The notes beneath the pieces were generated by a model, which was not told the DNA's origin, made no database searches, and saw nothing but the letters and a program-made list of their open reading frames with translations. Below, in pieces: positions 6,126 to 8,621 of a DNA stretch of 8,621 nucleotides. Made by a program: the position numbers and the translations under genes. How positions within the stretch are numbered: position 1 is the first letter of the stretch; each line of letters begins with the position of its first letter. Source of the stretch: Actinomycetota bacterium (lineage in GTDB: Bacteria > Actinomycetota > Acidimicrobiia > Acidimicrobiales > SZUA-35); assembly GCA_027730885.1 (NCBI GenBank), contig JAQCHM010000124.1, forward strand, positions 1 through 8,621, given 5' to 3'.

Positions 6126-6829
6126 ACGCCGAAGTCGAAGGCGAACCGACCAAGGCGCCAAAACCGATCACGGTGGGGTTCGACGTGCTTCCCGGAGGCA
6201 ACGGTGGGCTCCCCGGGTCGATCGGCGCCGGACCGAACGACGACACCGCGATCGTGTTCGAGGCCCAGGGGAACTCGTTCGACGAAGCCAACGCGTACAT
6301 CAGGGCCTCGAACGGCTACAACGACCTGACGCTGGGCCTCGCGCTCGGCTTCCACGACGTCGCCCGGGCCTCGGTGGCCGAAGGTAGTGGGGTGTGGAAT
6401 GCACAGCGCCTCAACATCAATCGCCCACTCACGGTGCCGGGCGCCGGACCGGGCGGCTCGAACCTCGATCTGCCGATCGAATGGTTCGAACTCAACCCGC
6501 TCAGGTCGGGAACCAGCGACCCCGCTTCGGACAAGTACGACTCGCACACGCTCTGGGCGGCGACCGGCGAGATGATCGAGATGCGGGTGCCCTGGGCGAT
6601 GGTCGGGCTGGCCGATCCTTCGTCGTTGGCGGGCCTCGTGGTCGCAGCCGACGGCTCATTGTCGACGGCCCCGGTCGACTGCGTTGGGATCACGGTCGTC
6701 GACGGCGACGACGCCCAGACCACCGCCGGCTACGCGTGGGAGCCTTGGAACAGTGTCAGCTGGCGGGAGCGACCGAAGGCCGGGCTGCAGACCTTCGTCG
6801 ACATGGTGCGGGAGCTCAACGGCCAATAG
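6074..6829 (+). pseudogene. Out-of-frame C-terminal part of the lipoprotein (CBM9/DOMON-like domain)
   Basis: This is the same coding sequence continued in the -1 frame. Upstream ends ...SRPIITFG and this frame continues EVRATHDESYLYLRL, giving one seamless beta-sandwich domain of the type 'IDGDGADW ... V.A.HDESYLYLRL' seen in CBM9/DOMON-like carbohydrate- or cofactor-binding modules. It runs 251 residues to a TAG at 6827-6829, ending LQTFVDMVRELNGQ. A single missing G in 6072-6074 (TTCGGGAGG where TTCGGGGAGG would stay in frame) explains the break. There is no start codon at the junction; the first in-frame candidate is a GTG at 6173 inside the domain, so an independent gene is unlikely. Either the gene is a recent pseudogene or the base was lost in sequencing. 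The site is not a canonical -1 slippery heptamer. Confidence 0.85.
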
Positions 6830-6832
6830 GGT
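6827..6832 (+). promoter_or_regulatory. TANNNT box or Shine-Dalgarno before the serine hydrolase start
   Basis: TAGGGT overlaps the lipoprotein stop codon and ends 5 nt before the ATG at 6838. It can be read as a leaderless -10 box, or its AGGG (6828-6831, 6 nt from the ATG) as a Shine-Dalgarno for a co-transcribed gene. The 8-nt intergenic gap favours the second reading. Confidence 0.3.
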
Positions 6833-6837
6833 GCGGC

Positions 6838-7977
6838 ATGGACGTATCCGCCGCAGTGCAAGAGCTCATCGATCGCCAGGTCGGCGAGGGCCATCAGATC
6901 GGTGTCCAGGTCGCCGCCTACCGGTCGGGCGAACCGTGGTTCGATGTGGCCGCCGGCCTCATGGGGCCCGAAGATGCCCGTGCTGTTGAGGCGGACTCGC
7001 TGTTCCTCAGCTTCTCGTCGACCAAGGGCATCGCCGCGCTGGCCGTGCATCAGCTCGCAGACCAAGGCGTGCTGGACCTGGATGCTCCGGTTGCGCACTA
7101 CTGGCCCGAGTTCACGGCCAACGGCAAGGGATCGCTGACCGTCGCCGAGGCGATCAGCCATCAGGGCGGGCTGCACGCAATGCCCGAGCCCTTTGCGCCC
7201 GAGCACATCACCGACTGGGAGGCGGGCGTCGCGCGCACGGCGGCCGCGATGCCCGCGTACGAACCGGGAACGGCGACCGGGTATCACGCGGTGACGTTCG
7301 GCTGGATTGTCGGAGGCATCGTCGCCGGCGCCACTGGCCGCCACGTCCAGCATGTGATCCACGACAACATCGCCCGGCCGCTCGGGCTCGAGGACGAACT
7401 CTTCGTCGGTATCCCTGCCAATGGCGACGTCGACGATCGCCTGACCACGCTCGAGCTTCTGGCGGCAGGCGACGGCCTCCCCATTCCCGACGACGCCGAC
7501 TTCTACAAAGCCATGCCCAAGGCGATGTGGCCGTACTTCAACACGATGCCCTTCCGCACCGCCTGTCTGCCGAGCGGCAACGGCCACTTCACCGCACGGG
7601 CGCTGGCCAGGATGTACGGGGCGCTGGCCAACGGGGGCGAGATCGACGACGTGCGGCTGATCTCACCCGCCGGCCTCGAGCGTATTGGCCGCCTCGAGAC
7701 CGACCGCGTCGATCGGGTGCTCGGCGTCCCGCTTCGCAAAAGCGCCGGCTTCTTCCTCGGGGGCCTTGGACTCGATCTGAAGGGCAATATGGTCCACGGC
7801 CCGATGGGGCCGAGCGAAGCGGCCTTCGGTCACCCCGGCGCCGGAGGATCGATCGGCTTCGCCGACCCGACGCTTGGCCTGGGCGTTGGCGTGACCCTGA
7901 ACAAGATGCAGTACCCCATGCCCGGCGAAGGCGTCACCCTGGAGATCTGCGACCTGATCCGAGAACTCACCGCCTGA
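6838..7977 (+). CDS. Class C beta-lactamase-related serine hydrolase (type VIII esterase-like)
   Basis: The 379-residue protein belongs to the beta-lactamase/transpeptidase-like superfamily. The nucleophile motif SxxK is S60-S-T-K63 in LFLSFSSTKG. The second motif is Y149-H-A in GYHAVTFGWIVGGI, as in EstB/type VIII carboxylesterases and related hydrolases rather than YxN of true AmpC enzymes. The third motif (KTG box) is represented by HPGAGGS (332-338). The hydrophobic block IAALAVHQLADQGVLDLDAPV (65-85) after SxxK is also typical. There is no signal peptide, so the protein is probably cytoplasmic and an esterase or amidase rather than a resistance beta-lactamase; the substrate is unknown. 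The ATG at 6838 lies 8 nt after the lipoprotein stop, so co-transcription is likely. The frame is open further upstream, but that part lies inside the lipoprotein coding sequence. The 3' end overlaps the convergent VOC gene by 11 bp. Confidence 0.9.
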   Translation: MDVSAAVQELIDRQVGEGHQIGVQVAAYRSGEPWFDVAAGLMGPEDARAVEADSLFLSFSSTKGIAALAVHQLADQGVLDLDAPVAHYWPEFTANGKGSLTVAEAISHQGGLHAMPEPFAPEHITDWEAGVARTAAAMPAYEPGTATGYHAVTFGWIVGGIVAGATGRHVQHVIHDNIARPLGLEDELFVGIPANGDVDDRLTTLELLAAGDGLPIPDDADFYKAMPKAMWPYFNTMPFRTACLPSGNGHFTARALARMYGALANGGEIDDVRLISPAGLERIGRLETDRVDRVLGVPLRKSAGFFLGGLGLDLKGNMVHGPMGPSEAAFGHPGAGGSIGFADPTLGLGVGVTLNKMQYPMPGEGVTLEICDLIRELTA

Positions 7978-8401
7978 CGTCCGAGGCCGCTGTCAGCGGC
8001 TGCTCAGTCCCTCGTCGCGAACGCCTAGGTCGACGGTCGTTGCGCCCGAGGACACAGAACTCGTCGCCCTCAGGATCCGCCAAAACCACCCAGGGGGAGT
8101 CCCCCTGGCCGACGTCGACCCGCGAAGCGCCGAGTCCGATCAACCGGTCAACTTCCGCACGCTGATCGTCGGGACGCAGATCGATGTGAACGCGGTTTGG
8201 CCCTCGCTTGGCATCATCGACGGCCAAGAACAGGATCCCGGGGAACCAATCAGCCCTTTGTTGAATCTCGAACTCCACTGGGTCGTCGTTGACGATCACC
8301 CACCGAAGCGCCTCACTCCACCAGTGGCCGAGCGCGACGGGGTCACGGCTGGCGACGACGACCTGCTCCCACGCAAGGCTCGTGGGCCAGACGATGGCCA
8401 A
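7967..8401 (-). CDS. VOC superfamily (glyoxalase-like domain) protein
   Basis: The 144-residue product has one vicinal-oxygen-chelate fold built from two beta-alpha-beta-beta-beta modules. Module one opens with WEQVVVASRDPVALGHWWSEAL (11-32). Module two has NRVHIDLRPDD (69-79), the helix AEVDRLIGLGA (82-92) and the signature WVVLADPEGDEFCVLG (104-119). H72 and E115 are at positions where metal-binding members carry ligands, but whether this single-domain protein binds metal is unknown. Function cannot be assigned. The only usable start is the TTG at 8401: the frame meets a TGA five codons upstream and there is no ATG or GTG between. A basic tail of about 24 residues follows the domain. The TGA at 7969-7967 lies inside the serine hydrolase 3' end. 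Confidence 0.83.
   Translation of the reverse strand: MAIVWPTSLAWEQVVVASRDPVALGHWWSEALRWVIVNDDPVEFEIQQRADWFPGILFLAVDDAKRGPNRVHIDLRPDDQRAEVDRLIGLGASRVDVGQGDSPWVVLADPEGDEFCVLGRNDRRPRRSRRGTEQPLTAASDVRR
7986..8000. terminator. Short GC hairpin after the serine hydrolase stop
   Basis: GCCGCT (7986-7991) and AGCGGC (7995-8000) form a 6-bp stem with a GTC loop, starting 8 nt after the TGA of the serine hydrolase gene. No T-tract follows, and on the other strand it codes for the VOC protein tail. It could slow or end transcription from the plus strand, but support is weak. Confidence 0.2.
8090..8108. repeat. Perfect 8-bp GC stem with 3-nt loop inside the VOC gene
   Basis: CCAGGGGG (8090-8097) pairs perfectly with CCCCCTGG (8101-8108) around AGT. 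On the VOC mRNA it encodes QGDSPW just before the conserved VLADPEG strand, so protein constraint may explain one or both arms. A stem this strong could pause transcription or translation; no other role is seen. Confidence 0.6.
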
Positions 8402-8493
8402 CCATCCAGTGCATCACGTCGGGATTTCCGACCTCGTCGAAGACCGGTGCAGGGCCGAACGGGCTGGAACTCTGCGGGCCGTTGTTTCCGTGG

Positions 8494-8569
8494 TGGTGGG
8501 CCTGGTGGGGCTCGAACCCACGACCGAGCGATTATGAGTCGCCTGCTCTAACCACTGAGCTACAGGCCC
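8494..8569 (-). tRNA. tRNA with CAU anticodon, probably tRNA-Ile2 (lysidine type)
   Basis: A 76-nt cloverleaf with all arms paired: acceptor GGGCCTG/CAGGCCC, D arm GCTC-AGTGGTTA-GAGC, anticodon arm GGCGA-CTCATAA-TCGCT, variable CGGTC, T arm GTGGG-TTCGAGC-CCCAC, discriminator A and encoded CCA (8496-8494). The anticodon is CAT at 8536-8534. Elongator Met, initiator Met and Ile2 tRNAs all show CAT. Here the whole D and anticodon arms match E. coli tRNA-Ile2 as I recall it, and C4-G69 and C5-G68, reported as recognition pairs for the lysidine synthetase TilS, are present. It lacks the unpaired first position of initiators. TilS would convert C34 to lysidine so that it reads AUA. Automatic tools may call it tRNA-Met. 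Confidence 0.95.
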
Positions 8570-8581
8570 GCGTTAAACGGA

Positions 8582-8587
8582 AGGCTA
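8582..8587 (-). promoter_or_regulatory. Candidate -10 box of the tRNA gene
   Basis: TAGCCT on the minus strand fits TANNNT and lies 12 nt before the first tRNA base, leaving a 5'-leader of about six bases for RNase P. No good -35 is seen: an 18-bp spacer gives TTCTTC, which matches TTGACA only at the first two bases. Confidence 0.28.
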
Positions 8588-8621
8588 GCGGGCTTCTTCT
8601 CGACCGAAGAACGGGACGCGA

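Noticed and set aside
6394..6837. In-frame N-terminal extension of the serine hydrolase
   Set aside because: This stretch codes for the lipoprotein C-terminal domain in another frame, and the extension is Arg/Gly-rich noise. The ATG at 6838 fits the family.
6838..7977. Antibiotic-resistance beta-lactamase
   Set aside because: There is no export signal, and the second motif is YHA rather than YxN, which points to an esterase-like hydrolase.
8458..8483. Terminator hairpin downstream of the tRNA (AACGG/CCGTT)
   Set aside because: The stem is only 5 bp before a mismatch, the loop is long, and there is no T-tract on the minus strand.
8402..8493. Extra small gene or RNA between the VOC gene and the tRNA
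   Set aside because: The 92 bases show no start with coding character, no stable fold and no repeat.
8494..8569. tRNA gene as an integration site for a mobile element
   Set aside because: No integrase, no repeat of the tRNA 3' end elsewhere in the window, and the flanking gene looks ordinary.

Overview
The window looks like an ordinary chromosomal stretch of a high-GC actinobacterium. Evidence: strongly G/C-ending codons, a mycothiol-type MDMPI/DinB enzyme, an F420-type luciferase-like oxidoreductase, and several starts with no Shine-Dalgarno but a TANNNT box 5-6 nt before the ATG (leaderless initiation). A member of Acidimicrobiia is my guess from general character; the sequence alone does not prove the class. 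I see no phage, transposase, CRISPR array or defence gene.

Layout, left to right. (1) Positions 1-224, minus: N-terminus of a TcuA-like FAD dehydrogenase cut by the window edge, preceded by a perfect 13-unit GA/TC microsatellite (227-252). (2) 314-1105, minus: MDMPI/DinB-type mycothiol-dependent enzyme, divergent from (3) 1169-2044, plus: F420-type LLM oxidoreductase; the 63-bp gap can hold two promoters with overlapping -35 boxes. (4) A minus-strand run of three tightly packed genes, transcribed SDR oxidoreductase (4557-3790), GNAT acetyltransferase (3775-3293), RlmI-like rRNA methyltransferase (3296-2070), the last two sharing an ATGA stop/start. (5) 4608-6829, plus: a large lipoprotein with a clan GH-A-like barrel and a C-terminal CBM9/DOMON-like domain, broken by one frameshift at about 6072-6076. 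(6) 6838-7977, plus: class C beta-lactamase-related serine hydrolase, 8 nt downstream. (7) 7967-8401, minus: VOC/glyoxalase-like protein whose 3' end overlaps the hydrolase gene by 11 bp. (8) 8494-8569, minus: a CAU tRNA whose body matches tRNA-Ile2 (lysidine-modified) better than tRNA-Met, with encoded CCA.

How the genes work together: the left genes (FAD dehydrogenase, MDMPI-like enzyme, LLM oxidoreductase) could be parts of small-molecule catabolism, but no pathway can be named. The SDR-GNAT-RlmI run is a probable operon by spacing. The lipoprotein and serine hydrolase may be co-transcribed and could both act on a carbohydrate or ester substrate, although only the lipoprotein has an export signal.

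I found no convincing new multi-gene system. The best leads are the microsatellite next to the FAD dehydrogenase start, the frameshifted lipoprotein, which may represent an unassigned glycoside hydrolase group, the overlapping divergent promoters, and the recurring leaderless-start signature.
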